Under the pieces are notes generated by a model that was not told where the DNA came from, made no database searches, and saw only the letters and a list, made by a program, of their open reading frames with translations. Of a stretch of 37,437 nt of DNA, positions 23,320 through 32,385 are shown piece by piece (positions within the stretch are counted from its first letter, which is position 1; every line of letters starts with the position of its first letter). Origin of the DNA: JBGSUZ01 sp043770095 (GTDB lineage: Bacteria > Bacillota > Clostridia > Peptostreptococcales > Acidaminobacteraceae); the NCBI GenBank assembly GCA_043770095.1, contig JAYVIR010000071.1, positions 1 to 37,437 on the forward strand. Reading direction: 5' to 3'. Position numbers and translations under genes: made by a program.

Positions 23320-24501
23320 ATGAAAACTATACTATTTGTTGATGACGAAATTCAAATTTTAAAAGCCTTAAAAAGACTCTTTCATAGTTGTCCGTATGAG
23401 GTTCTTTTTGCTGAGAGCGCTAATGAGGCTCTAGAATTGTTTGCAGAAAAGACCATTGATTTAATAATGACAGACATTAGAATGCCAGATATGGATGGCT
23501 TTGAACTTCTTCGCATCATCAAGAAGAAATATCCATTAACACTAAGAGTGACTTTAAGCGGTTATACAGACAGCAAAAATATTTTTAAAGCGCTAGAAGA
23601 TAACCTCGCAAAATTATATGTGTTTAAACCTTGGGACAATAAGGAACTTACCAATACGATTGACCAACTCTTTGAAGTAGAAGCGTTATTAAACAACAAA
23701 CATCTGTTAAATCTTATTAATAATATTACAGATTTACCAACAGTTCCAAATTTATATCACGAAATTTGTGATTTGATTGAGGCAGATGCGAGCATTGATC
23801 ATATCTCAAAAAAAATAGAGAAAGATCAATCCATTGCAACCAAAATATTAAGAGTTGCAAATTCAGCTTTTTATGGCGCAAAAACTGGAAATATTACTCA
23901 GGCAATCATGTATATTGGTTTGACGAACGTTAAGAATATAGTTTTGAGCAACTCCGTTTTTAATGATTTTGGAAAACACAAAAATCTTCATTTAAGCCTT
24001 TGGGAACATGTTAACATTACCAATAAATTGATGAATGCCATTTATCCGCGACTCTTAGGGAAAAAAGTGCCCAATGTTTTTGCATCGGCTGGACTCCTTC
24101 ACGATGTGGGTCGCGTAATTGTTCTTAATTACTTTTTAGAAGAACATGACAAAATGGTTCAACTCGTGAAAGAAGATCCGACGAAATGCATCACAGAGCT
24201 TGAAAATGAACTCATTGGGACAAATCATCAGTTGATTGGCGGCTATCTTCTTAAATGGTGGGAGATCCCACATCCGATTGTTGAAGTCGCGATGTTCCAC
24301 CATGACCCATTGAACTTGGCGGTGATTAATAAAGAACTTGTCGCAGTGGTGCATTTGGCCAATTATTATTCATGGGAAATATTACACGATGACGTTTTTA
24401 AAGAACAGTTAGAAGAAGGCGTCTTTGAGCGGTTAGGAATTACACACGAAGATTTAAAAGTCATTGTAGATGAAATTGCGAACGAGAGCAGGCAATTTTA
24501 A
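23320..24501 (+). CDS. Response regulator with HDOD output domain
   Basis: A 393-residue two-domain protein. The receiver (1-120) has acidic DD at 8-9, phospho-acceptor Asp52 (MTDIRMPDMDG) and the conserved Lys in VFKPWDN. The HDOD domain (~130-330) opens LPTVPNLYHEICDLI, has IATKILRVANSAFYG, and LLHDVGRVIVL where some HDOD proteins keep HD residues. Such proteins relay phosphorylation to signalling or nucleotide-related outputs; the exact output is unknown. ATG 23320 follows GGAGAG; the frame extends up to an ATG at 23287 that lacks a ribosome site. It opens the signalling cluster. Confidence 0.9.
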   Translation: MKTILFVDDEIQILKALKRLFHSCPYEVLFAESANEALELFAEKTIDLIMTDIRMPDMDGFELLRIIKKKYPLTLRVTLSGYTDSKNIFKALEDNLAKLYVFKPWDNKELTNTIDQLFEVEALLNNKHLLNLINNITDLPTVPNLYHEICDLIEADASIDHISKKIEKDQSIATKILRVANSAFYGAKTGNITQAIMYIGLTNVKNIVLSNSVFNDFGKHKNLHLSLWEHVNITNKLMNAIYPRLLGKKVPNVFASAGLLHDVGRVIVLNYFLEEHDKMVQLVKEDPTKCITELENELIGTNHQLIGGYLLKWWEIPHPIVEVAMFHHDPLNLAVINKELVAVVHLANYYSWEILHDDVFKEQLEEGVFERLGITHEDLKVIVDEIANESRQF

Positions 24502-24561
24502 TGTGCAATAATTAGTTTAAAGTAAATGCAGCAATGAAACAAAGGTGAGGAGGTGTCACTT

Positions 24562-25860
24562 ATGGATCAGGTAGTATTGATTGTCGATGATTCACTTTTA
24601 ATGTGTGAAATGACCAAAGACTTTTTGAAGAAGAGTGACATTAAAGCATCAATTCATGTATGTAGCAATGGTCGTGCTGCGATAGATTTTATAGAAACGA
24701 ATGAAGTAGACGTGGTCGTCTTGGATGTCATAATGCCGGAAATGACTGGAACAGAAGTAATGGAGTATCTTGTAGATCATAACTATCTCGCCAAATTGAA
24801 GGTCATTATGTTTACGTCTCTTTCAGAACAGCATTATCTTAAAGGTTTCTTTGAAATGGGTGCATTCGATTTTATTACCAAGCCTATTCATGAAGAAGAA
24901 TTTATAGCTAGAGTTAAAAATGCACTAAATGATCAAAAGTTGCAGAGACAGCTATACCAGACGATTGAAGTGATTAAAGATCAAAATGAAGTGTTAGAAA
25001 CGTTAAATTTGCAACTTAAAAATTCTCAAATGATGGTGATCCAACAAGAACAATTGGCTGGTATTGGTCATCTTGCAGCAGGTGTTGCTCATGAAATTAA
25101 TAATCCACTGGGGTATATTATTAGCAATATGAATATTCTTCAGGGATATGCAAATAAAATAAATACGTGGTCTGCCACTGTTGAAAGTGCCGTTTCAGAG
25201 ATGGATGAGCGTAAAGCCGAATTTCCTCTACTGGAAAAGTGGGTTACGGAAATTACGACGCTCAGCAAGTCGTCAGAAATGGATTTCATTTTAGGTGATT
25301 TAACAGAACTTCTTGAAGATACATTTAGCGGACTAGAACGGGTTCGGAAAATTGTCAAAGGATTAAGACTATTTTCAAGGATTGATACCGGTCAAGAATT
25401 TGAAGCTTATAATTTAAATGAAGGCATTGAAAACACTTTGGTGGTCACTCGTAATGAGACAAAATATACCGCTGAAATTGAAGTTGAATATGGAGAAATA
25501 GTGGATGTGCTAGCATTAGGCGGTGAAATCAATCAAACTTTGCTTAATTTAATCATTAACGCTGTAGCGGCGGTTCGTGAGAAGTATCAAACGCACAAAG
25601 GGAAAATAAATATTTGTAGTTATATGGAAAATAATTATGTTTGCTGCGTTGTTAAAGACAATGGAGTGGGTATAAAACAAGAGACCATAAAAGATATTTT
25701 CAAACCCTTTTTTACGACAAAACCAGTAGGTGTTGGGACAGGGTTAGGTCTTAGCATATCTTATGACATCATCGTTAACAAGCATAAGGGCATTTTAGAT
25801 GTCCAGTCAGTTTTGGGAGAAGGTACGACCATGACTGTAAAATTGCCTGTTTGTCGGTGA
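24562..25860 (+). CDS. REC-histidine kinase (soluble, receiver first)
   Basis: A 432-residue cytoplasmic protein. The N-terminal receiver has Asp55 in VVLDVIMPEMTG and Lys in FITKPIH. A coiled-coil link (~125-165, LNDQKLQRQLYQTIEVIKDQ...) follows. The kinase dimerisation domain has His177 in GVAHEINNPLGY and a ~60-residue helical insertion. The ATPase has N box LLNLIINAVAAV, G1 KDNGVGI and G2 GTGLGLSISYDI. It is therefore a kinase that may be controlled by phosphorylation of its own receiver. ATG 24562 after AGGAGGTG is preferred over GTG 24553. It sits 60 bases after the HDOD regulator. Confidence 0.92.
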   Translation: MDQVVLIVDDSLLMCEMTKDFLKKSDIKASIHVCSNGRAAIDFIETNEVDVVVLDVIMPEMTGTEVMEYLVDHNYLAKLKVIMFTSLSEQHYLKGFFEMGAFDFITKPIHEEEFIARVKNALNDQKLQRQLYQTIEVIKDQNEVLETLNLQLKNSQMMVIQQEQLAGIGHLAAGVAHEINNPLGYIISNMNILQGYANKINTWSATVESAVSEMDERKAEFPLLEKWVTEITTLSKSSEMDFILGDLTELLEDTFSGLERVRKIVKGLRLFSRIDTGQEFEAYNLNEGIENTLVVTRNETKYTAEIEVEYGEIVDVLALGGEINQTLLNLIINAVAAVREKYQTHKGKINICSYMENNYVCCVVKDNGVGIKQETIKDIFKPFFTTKPVGVGTGLGLSISYDIIVNKHKGILDVQSVLGEGTTMTVKLPVCR

Positions 25861-25899
25861 TTTTTTTTTAAACCTATCATATTAAAAGGATGTGAATTT

Positions 25900-26253
25900 A
25901 TGAAAACAGTTTTAATAGTAGATGATGCGATGTTTATGAGAAATACACTCAAATTAATGCTCGAACGAAATAATTTTGAAGTGATTGGGCAGGCGGAAGA
26001 TGGCGTCGAGGCCGTTAAAGAATATGAACGCTTACAGCCAGACATTGTCACAATGGATATAACAATGCCTAAAATGACGGGCATCGAGGCTTTGATTAAA
26101 ATAAGAGAAACGAGTCCAAATGCTAAAATTGTAATGATTACTGCAATGGGCAATGAAACTATGGTAAAGGAAGCCATTTTAAGTGGTGCTACAAACTTTA
26201 TTGTGAAGCCGTTCCAAGAAAATAAAATTGTTGAAGTACTGAGTAAAATATAG
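25900..26253 (+). CDS. cheY: Chemotaxis response regulator CheY
   Basis: A 117-residue single receiver domain of standard CheY length. DD at 8-9, phospho-acceptor Asp53 (VTMDITMPKMTG), conserved Thr in IVMITAMGNE and Lys in FIVKPFQ are all present. It is immediately followed by cheA, so it is the natural phosphate acceptor of that kinase. AAGGATG lies 8 bases before the ATG. Confidence 0.93.
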   Translation: MKTVLIVDDAMFMRNTLKLMLERNNFEVIGQAEDGVEAVKEYERLQPDIVTMDITMPKMTGIEALIKIRETSPNAKIVMITAMGNETMVKEAILSGATNFIVKPFQENKIVEVLSKI

Positions 26254-26290
26254 AACCTGCGCACTCGAAGGTGTAAGGAGGGATGAATCA

Positions 26291-28432
26291 TTGTCACGGG
26301 CAAACGAACCTATGATCGATCTCTATATTCAAGAAACCAATCAGCTTCTTGATCGACTTGAACAAATCATAATGGAATGCGAAAAAAATCATAACTTAAA
26401 AGAGCATATCAATGAGATCTTTAGAATAATGCATACAATTAAAGGCAACTCGATGATGATGATGTATGACGGTATTTCAGAACTTTCTCATTGCGCTGAA
26501 GATATTTTTGATTATTATAGGCAACATTTAGATATAGAGATGGAAATATCGGTTTTAACTGACATTATTCTCGAAATTTTAGATTTTGACAAGGTTCAAA
26601 TTGGTCTCATTGAAGCCGGTGAGGTGACTCAGCCTGCGCCACCTAGTTTGATTGAAGGTCTAAGGGAAATGCTAGAAGGCATTAAGTTTATGAATCCAGA
26701 GCAGGGTGTTAAAGAAGAGGGATTGAACATTGCTTTCGAGAGTAAAAAAGAGAAGGCCTTGAAATTTTTTATGCCTCCAATTGGCGAAGAAAATCTGTCG
26801 GATGTTGTTGAAGAAGAGCATTATTTCAAACTCAAAATCATCTTTGAAGACGGTTGTCAGATGGAGAACATTCGTGCTTTTACGATTCAACATCACTTTA
26901 AGAATTTCTGCAAAGAAATAGTGACTTATCCTATTAATGTGGTGGATGATGAGCAAGCGACTGAATTAATTCGCAAAAATGGGTTTCATTTGATATTAAA
27001 GACTTTTAAGTCTGAGGAAGCCGTAGAGAATGAGGCGAAAAGCTCTGCATTTGTTTTGGAATACGATATCAAAGAAATTGATAAAGAATTGTTTGAGGAG
27101 TATCAAGCTGAGTTTAAAGGGGATAAAAAGAAGACGCGAAAGGTACCTACATCGCCCCTAGAACCAGAACCTTTGCAAATAGGCTCTGAAGATCTTATTT
27201 CAACTGAATCGACATTGCCGCCTAAGTCTGTAGCTGCTATTAATAATGCGCCAACAGCAAGCGCCCCAACTCAGACACATATTAATGTAGACGTGGCAAA
27301 AATCGATCTGTTAATGGATTTGATTGGTGAATTGGTAGTTTCTGAAGCGATGGTGACCAGAAATCCTGATCTGTCAGGCGTTGTTTCGGAGAGTTTTGAG
27401 AAAGCCAGCAGACAACACAGGATGATTATTAATGAACTTCAGGATTTGGTCATGAGTGTTCGGATGGTTCCACTTGCTCTGACATTCCAAAAAATGAACC
27501 GAATTGTTCGAGATATGAGCAAAAAGATTAATAAGAAAGTAGATTTGACCATTTTGGGAGAGGACACAGAGGTCGACAAAAATATCATTGAACATATTGG
27601 TGACCCATTGATGCACATCATTAGAAACTCTGTGGATCACGGCATAGAAGATGCAGAGAGTCGCAGGTTGTCTGGTAAATCAGATATTGGCAAAATTGTA
27701 CTCGAGGCCAAGCACACTGGCGGCGAGGTTTGGATTGTCATAGAAGATGATGGGAAGGGTTTAGATCGATTTAAAATTCTTGAGAAAGCTGAAGAAAAGG
27801 GCATGTTGAGTAAGGCTCCATCTGAACTTAGCGACAGTGAGGTCTTTAATTTAATTTTTGCGCCTGGCTTTTCAACGAAAGACGCCATCACTGAATTTTC
27901 AGGAAGAGGTGTAGGGTTAGATGTTGTCAGCCGAAACATTACCGAACTTGGTGGCACAATACAAATCGATTCAGTTTTAGGCAAGGGTACAACTTTTAAA
28001 ATTAAGATTCCACTGACTTTAGCCATCATTGAAGGCATGATGATGCGCGTTGGGAATTGCTTCTTTGCAGTACCTATTATCAACGTCCAAGAGTCTTTTT
28101 CAGTCAAATCTGCAGATGTCATTATTGATCCGAATGGCAATGAATTTATGATGCTCAGAGGCAAATGCTACCCTATTATGCGCCTTCATAAAAAATTTAG
28201 CATGGCAGCCAAAACGTATGAAATTGAAAAAGGTATTTTGATTATGATCGAATATGCGGGTAAAAGCGTTTTACTCTTTGCAGACGAAATTCTTGGTGAG
28301 CAGCAACTTGTGGTTAAAAGCTTATCCAAATTTATGCGCAAGGTCAGAGGTATTTCGGGTTGTGCCTTGTTGGGCGATGGGAAGATTAGCCTAATTATAG
28401 ACCCTTCAGGACTTGTTGATGATGAGAGGTGA
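26291..28432 (+). CDS. cheA: Chemotaxis histidine kinase CheA
   Basis: A 713-residue CheA with P1-P5 order. The HPt domain has His48 (RIMHTIKGNSMMM). A P2-like region lies at about 170-245. A Pro/Ser-rich linker (~285-325) is followed by dimerisation helices (DLIGELVVSEAMV). The ATPase has LMHIIRNSVDHGIED, EDDGKGLD and FSGRGVGLDVV. The CheW-like regulatory domain is at the C-terminus. The start codon is TTG, supported by AAGGAGGG at 26275-26282; the nearby ATG at 26284 is out of frame. cheW starts essentially at its stop. Confidence 0.96.
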   Translation: MSRANEPMIDLYIQETNQLLDRLEQIIMECEKNHNLKEHINEIFRIMHTIKGNSMMMMYDGISELSHCAEDIFDYYRQHLDIEMEISVLTDIILEILDFDKVQIGLIEAGEVTQPAPPSLIEGLREMLEGIKFMNPEQGVKEEGLNIAFESKKEKALKFFMPPIGEENLSDVVEEEHYFKLKIIFEDGCQMENIRAFTIQHHFKNFCKEIVTYPINVVDDEQATELIRKNGFHLILKTFKSEEAVENEAKSSAFVLEYDIKEIDKELFEEYQAEFKGDKKKTRKVPTSPLEPEPLQIGSEDLISTESTLPPKSVAAINNAPTASAPTQTHINVDVAKIDLLMDLIGELVVSEAMVTRNPDLSGVVSESFEKASRQHRMIINELQDLVMSVRMVPLALTFQKMNRIVRDMSKKINKKVDLTILGEDTEVDKNIIEHIGDPLMHIIRNSVDHGIEDAESRRLSGKSDIGKIVLEAKHTGGEVWIVIEDDGKGLDRFKILEKAEEKGMLSKAPSELSDSEVFNLIFAPGFSTKDAITEFSGRGVGLDVVSRNITELGGTIQIDSVLGKGTTFKIKIPLTLAIIEGMMMRVGNCFFAVPIINVQESFSVKSADVIIDPNGNEFMMLRGKCYPIMRLHKKFSMAAKTYEIEKGILIMIEYAGKSVLLFADEILGEQQLVVKSLSKFMRKVRGISGCALLGDGKISLIIDPSGLVDDER

Positions 28433-28437
28433 AGTAT

Positions 28438-28929
28438 GTGGGTAGCGTAACGGACAGTGTTTATTATGAAGAAGACACACAGCAAGGAAAATATCTGACA
28501 TTTGCACTTGGCGTAGAGCAGTACGCCATTGAAATACGCCATGTTGTAGATATTATCGGCATTCAGGATATTACAGAAGTCCCTAATCAACCGGATTATA
28601 TTATGGGCGTCATCAACCTTAGAGGAAAAATTATTCCGACGATGGACGTCCGCAAACGATTTAATAAAGAGCGGTTAGAGTATAACAAGAGAACTTGCAT
28701 TATTGTTGTTGAGTTAAATGCCATCTCGGTAGGGCTTATTGTGGACATGGTATTAGAAGTTATTGCCATCGCTGATGAGCAGATTGCCGAACCTCCAACG
28801 TTCAATTCTGACTTCAAAAATAAATTCATTCTGGGGATTGGTAAAATTCAAAATCAGATTGTCATCCTTTTAGATTCTGATAAATTGCTCAATGAGAGCG
28901 AATTAGATGAGGTTAGAACTATCAACTGA
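28438..28929 (+). CDS. cheW: Chemotaxis coupling protein CheW
   Basis: A 163-residue CheW. Family motifs are GKYLTFALGVEQYAIEIRHVVDII, EVPNQPDYIMGVINLRGKIIPTMDVRKRF and GLIVDMVLEVIAI. It links receptors to CheA. Start: GTG at 28438 has GAGAGGTGA just upstream; an in-frame GTG at 28429 overlaps the cheA stop and would add three residues. It precedes the receptor gene by 16 bases, so cheA-cheW-mcp are cotranscribed. Confidence 0.95.
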   Translation: MGSVTDSVYYEEDTQQGKYLTFALGVEQYAIEIRHVVDIIGIQDITEVPNQPDYIMGVINLRGKIIPTMDVRKRFNKERLEYNKRTCIIVVELNAISVGLIVDMVLEVIAIADEQIAEPPTFNSDFKNKFILGIGKIQNQIVILLDSDKLLNESELDEVRTIN

Positions 28930-28945
28930 TAGGAGGTTGTTGGAA

Positions 28946-31507
28946 ATGGTAAATGGGAAAAAAATAGGCATGAAAATAGCAACAGGCATTGGCATTATGT
29001 TGTTTATTATTACAATTGTGATTGGGGTAACGATTTTCAACACAAGCAATATGAAAAAGTCTTCTACTCAAATGAGTAAAGTGAATTTAGTAAATGTAAA
29101 AATGAGCCAAGAAATTAATGCATTGACATCTGCTATGAGAATAGAAATGAAAGGTTATCTTTACACGAGTGATCCTAAAACAATAGAATTGGTCAATCAG
29201 TTATCTGCTTCTATTGGCGACAAATTGAACAAAAGTGAAGAATTCACAATGAACCATCAGAGTGAGTTGTCGCTAGAGGTTCAAAAAAATACAGACGATG
29301 CACTGATTGCCTATAATACATATGTTAAGGGTGTTGAAGACTATAAGGCTAATATTGCTAAGTTTATGGATATTAAGGCAACGCTATTAGGTACGGTTGA
29401 AGAATTTTATGCCAATGTAGGGAGTTACGAAGAGAAGCAAATGAGTGATTTTAAAATAGCGGTAGCAAATACAAACACAGCCAATAGTATATTTGATGCT
29501 CGACTTAATAAAATTGTTGGGATTAAAGACATTACCAATTCAGCGAATGTGGCTAGAATTTATGCTAATAAAGCACTTGAAGCTAAAGATGCGACGTATT
29601 TTGATAAATCGTTAGCTGTATTTCCTGTGATTTATGCAACGGCAGATAAAATGTCAGATAAGGATGCACTGAGTAAAACGATTGCATCTGCAAAAAAATA
29701 CGAATCAAATTTAGTCACATTTAAGGCACTAATGTTAGAACAACAAACTTTACAAGCTGTTTTATTGGAAAGTGGAAATAAATTATTAGAATTATCCAAC
29801 CAAGTGTTGACTTCAAGCTTGAATCAAAGCATTGTAGATGCCACGGCCAATGAAAGTTCGGCTAATTTCACCAACATATTCCTAATCATCGGATTTGTGA
29901 CTGCGTTTATTTTAGGAACACTCGTTAATTTCCAAGTCATTCGTGGCATTACCCGAAATATTAATAAAGTGACAAAAGCAGCAGAATTGATTGCGATCGG
30001 GGATACTAGCTTCGAGCTTGCAGTAGACTCAAAAGATGAAATTGGTCAATTGACAGAAGCTTTCAATCGGATGAAGGAAAATATTTCGACGCAATCACAG
30101 TTGGTGAAAGAACTTGCAGAAGGTAACACTGATTTAGACGTTACAATTCTTTCTGAAAAAGACATTCTCAATATAGGTTTAAAAGGTGCTGTTGAGGCCA
30201 TTAATCATATGGTTGAGGACATTAATCGTTTGACTCTAGCAGCAGTCGATGGAAAATTGGATGTTCGCATAGATGAAAGCAAACATCAAGGTGAGTATCG
30301 AGAAATTGTTAAGGGTATTAATAAAACCTTGGATATGGTCATTGAACCCATTAAGGAAGCTTCCGTGGTATTGGAAGAATTTGCTCGAGGCAATTTAAGT
30401 GCTTCTGTTAATGGGAATTATAAAGGGGATCATGCGGTCATTAAAAATGCTTTAAACAATACCGTTCTCAACGTATCTGCCTATATTAAAGAGACTGCAG
30501 AAGTTCTTAATAAAATGGCAGATGGCAATTTGGTTGTTCAAATCAACTCAGATTTTAAGGGTGATTTTGGAATGATGAAAAATGCCATCAATAATATCGT
30601 TGATTCCCTCAATGAAGTTCTTGGTGAGATTAATATGGCTTCTGAGCAGGTTGCGACGGGGTCTAGACAAGTGGCTCAATCTTCTCAAGCGCTTTCCCAT
30701 GGCTCGACAAATCAAGCCAGTTCAATTGAAGAAATCACCGCATCCATGACCGAAATTGCTGAACAAACCAAAGAGAATGCCATCAACGCTTCAAAGGCCA
30801 ATGAGTTTTCTAATTTGGCAAAAGATGCAGCCAGCAAAGGGAATCAACAGATGGTGGAAATGGTAACCGCCATGAAAGATATCAATGATTCTTCTGCTAA
30901 TATTTCTAAAATTATTTCTGTCATAGATGAAATTGCATTCCAGACCAATATATTGGCATTGAATGCTGCTGTTGAAGCGGCTAGAGCTGGTCAACACGGC
31001 AAAGGGTTTGCAGTGGTCGCTGAAGAAGTCAGAAACTTGGCGGCGAGAAGCGCGAATGCCGCAAAAGAAACAACGGTAATGATTGAAAATTCAGTCATTA
31101 AAGTAGGAAAGGGGATGAACATCGCAAGCGATACTGCAAAGGCGCTTGAAGAGATTGTTGGCGGTGCCTCAAAAGCCGCAGATTTAGTCGCCAATATTGC
31201 CTATGCTTCCAATGAACAAGCCACTGCGATTTCTCAAATAAATGAAGGCATTTACCAAGTCTCCCAAGTGACGCAAAATAATACCGCAACAGCAGAAGAA
31301 AGTGCCGCTGCCAGCGAAGAGATGACCTCTCAAGCGCAGATGCTTAAGGAAATGGTAAGTCGTTTTAAACTCAAAAAAGGGCGAGGCACAAGCAAAATGT
31401 CTTATGCATCACCTGCTCCAACTTACTATGAAGCGCCAAATTCAAATTTTGCAAACCATGAAGCATTTTCAATCTCCTTAGATGACGATGAATTTGGAAA
31501 GTATTAA
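28946..31507 (+). CDS. Methyl-accepting chemotaxis protein with extended HAMP array
   Basis: An 853-residue receptor. TM1 is at ~8-28 and an all-helical periplasmic/extracellular sensor of ~280 residues follows (4HB/HBM-like). TM2 is at ~308-330 (IFLIIGFVTAFILGTLVNF). After a canonical HAMP come at least two further HAMP-like units (VDRINRL-type repeats; MADGNLVVQINSDFKGDFG), giving a long cytoplasmic stalk. The signalling tip is IDEIAFQTNILALNAAVEAARAGQHGKGFAVVAEEVRNLA. The C-terminus (DDDEFGKY) lacks a clear CheR-binding pentapeptide. ATG 28946 has AGGAGG nine bases upstream; the frame opens at 28907 inside cheW. Confidence 0.93.
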   Translation: MVNGKKIGMKIATGIGIMLFIITIVIGVTIFNTSNMKKSSTQMSKVNLVNVKMSQEINALTSAMRIEMKGYLYTSDPKTIELVNQLSASIGDKLNKSEEFTMNHQSELSLEVQKNTDDALIAYNTYVKGVEDYKANIAKFMDIKATLLGTVEEFYANVGSYEEKQMSDFKIAVANTNTANSIFDARLNKIVGIKDITNSANVARIYANKALEAKDATYFDKSLAVFPVIYATADKMSDKDALSKTIASAKKYESNLVTFKALMLEQQTLQAVLLESGNKLLELSNQVLTSSLNQSIVDATANESSANFTNIFLIIGFVTAFILGTLVNFQVIRGITRNINKVTKAAELIAIGDTSFELAVDSKDEIGQLTEAFNRMKENISTQSQLVKELAEGNTDLDVTILSEKDILNIGLKGAVEAINHMVEDINRLTLAAVDGKLDVRIDESKHQGEYREIVKGINKTLDMVIEPIKEASVVLEEFARGNLSASVNGNYKGDHAVIKNALNNTVLNVSAYIKETAEVLNKMADGNLVVQINSDFKGDFGMMKNAINNIVDSLNEVLGEINMASEQVATGSRQVAQSSQALSHGSTNQASSIEEITASMTEIAEQTKENAINASKANEFSNLAKDAASKGNQQMVEMVTAMKDINDSSANISKIISVIDEIAFQTNILALNAAVEAARAGQHGKGFAVVAEEVRNLAARSANAAKETTVMIENSVIKVGKGMNIASDTAKALEEIVGGASKAADLVANIAYASNEQATAISQINEGIYQVSQVTQNNTATAEESAAASEEMTSQAQMLKEMVSRFKLKKGRGTSKMSYASPAPTYYEAPNSNFANHEAFSISLDDDEFGKY

Positions 31508-31515
31508 ATAAAATT

Positions 31516-31548
31516 AGGCGGACGAAGTCCTCGTCCGCCTTTGTTTTT
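31516..31548 (+). terminator. Hairpin between the receptor gene and cheR
   Basis: AGGCGGACGA (31516-31525), loop AGTCC, TCGTCCGCCT (31531-31540), then TTGTTTTT. It is a strong terminator within the signalling cluster, so cheR and downstream genes may be expressed at a lower level or by read-through. Confidence 0.88.
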
Positions 31549-31565
31549 AAGGAGGGAAGAAAAAT

Positions 31566-32384
31566 ATGAAGCCCTTAACGAATGCAGAATTTAAAATGTT
31601 TTCTGAGTATCTATATCAGTTTGCGGGGATTAATTTGACCCCTCAAAAAAAGAATCTATTAGCGACTAGGTTATCTCAAATGATTGAGAAACAGGGGTTT
31701 AATAGTTTTAAGGATTACTATGAACATATGCAAAAAGACACTACTGGCAAAACGTTAAGTGAATTCATCAACAAGATTAGTACCAATTACACTTACTTCT
31801 TTCGTGAAGAGGAACATTTTAATTTTTTACAGCAAAGAGCATTGCCAGAACTGAAACAGAAATTGATCATGGAGAGAGATTTAAGAATTTGGAGTGCTGG
31901 TTGTTCTAATGGTTCGGAGCCATATACCATCGCCATGTTACTTGCTGATTTTTTTGAACAGGAAAATACAACGTGGGATACCAAAGTATTGGCTACTGAT
32001 ATTTCTGAAAAAGTATTGAATTATGCAACAGAAGGCATATATAAAGCCGCTGATATCGAAAAAATTCCGCCGCTATGGCGAATGAAATATTTTAGTAAAT
32101 TAGAGACTGATTCTTTCCAAGTGGTATCACCTATTCGCCAAAATGTGATTTATAGACGTTTGAATCTTTTGAGCGATTTTCCTTTTGCAAAGCCGTTTCA
32201 TATTATTTTTTGCAGGAATGTGATGATTTATTTTGATGAAGCCACCAAAAATAGAATGATACAAAAATTTTATGACAAACTGCAACCTGGTGGCTATTTG
32301 ATGATTGGCCATTCAGAGACGATAGACCGTACGATTAGCAAATTTGAGTACATTATGCCATCGGTCTATAGGCGGGAGGGCTAA
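31566..32384 (+). CDS. cheR: Chemotaxis receptor methyltransferase CheR
   Basis: A 272-residue CheR. The N-terminal helical domain (FKMFSEYLYQFAGINLTPQKKNLLATRL) is followed by TNYTYFFREEEHF. The SAM-binding LRIWSAGCSNGSEPYTIAMLL and the family HIIFCRNVMIYFD complete it. It methylates receptor glutamates. AAGGAGGG precedes the ATG. cheB begins one base after its stop, the usual adaptation pair. Confidence 0.95.
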   Translation: MKPLTNAEFKMFSEYLYQFAGINLTPQKKNLLATRLSQMIEKQGFNSFKDYYEHMQKDTTGKTLSEFINKISTNYTYFFREEEHFNFLQQRALPELKQKLIMERDLRIWSAGCSNGSEPYTIAMLLADFFEQENTTWDTKVLATDISEKVLNYATEGIYKAADIEKIPPLWRMKYFSKLETDSFQVVSPIRQNVIYRRLNLLSDFPFAKPFHIIFCRNVMIYFDEATKNRMIQKFYDKLQPGGYLMIGHSETIDRTISKFEYIMPSVYRREG

Positions 32385-32385
32385 G

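Noticed and set aside
25761..26303. A 180-codon - strand frame across the kinase end and cheY
   Set aside because: It is antisense to well-supported genes and its composition is that of a shadow frame.
27637..28164. A 175-codon open frame on the - strand inside cheA
   Set aside because: It lies antisense to the conserved ATPase and regulatory domains of cheA, has no ribosome site of note and no recognisable protein features.
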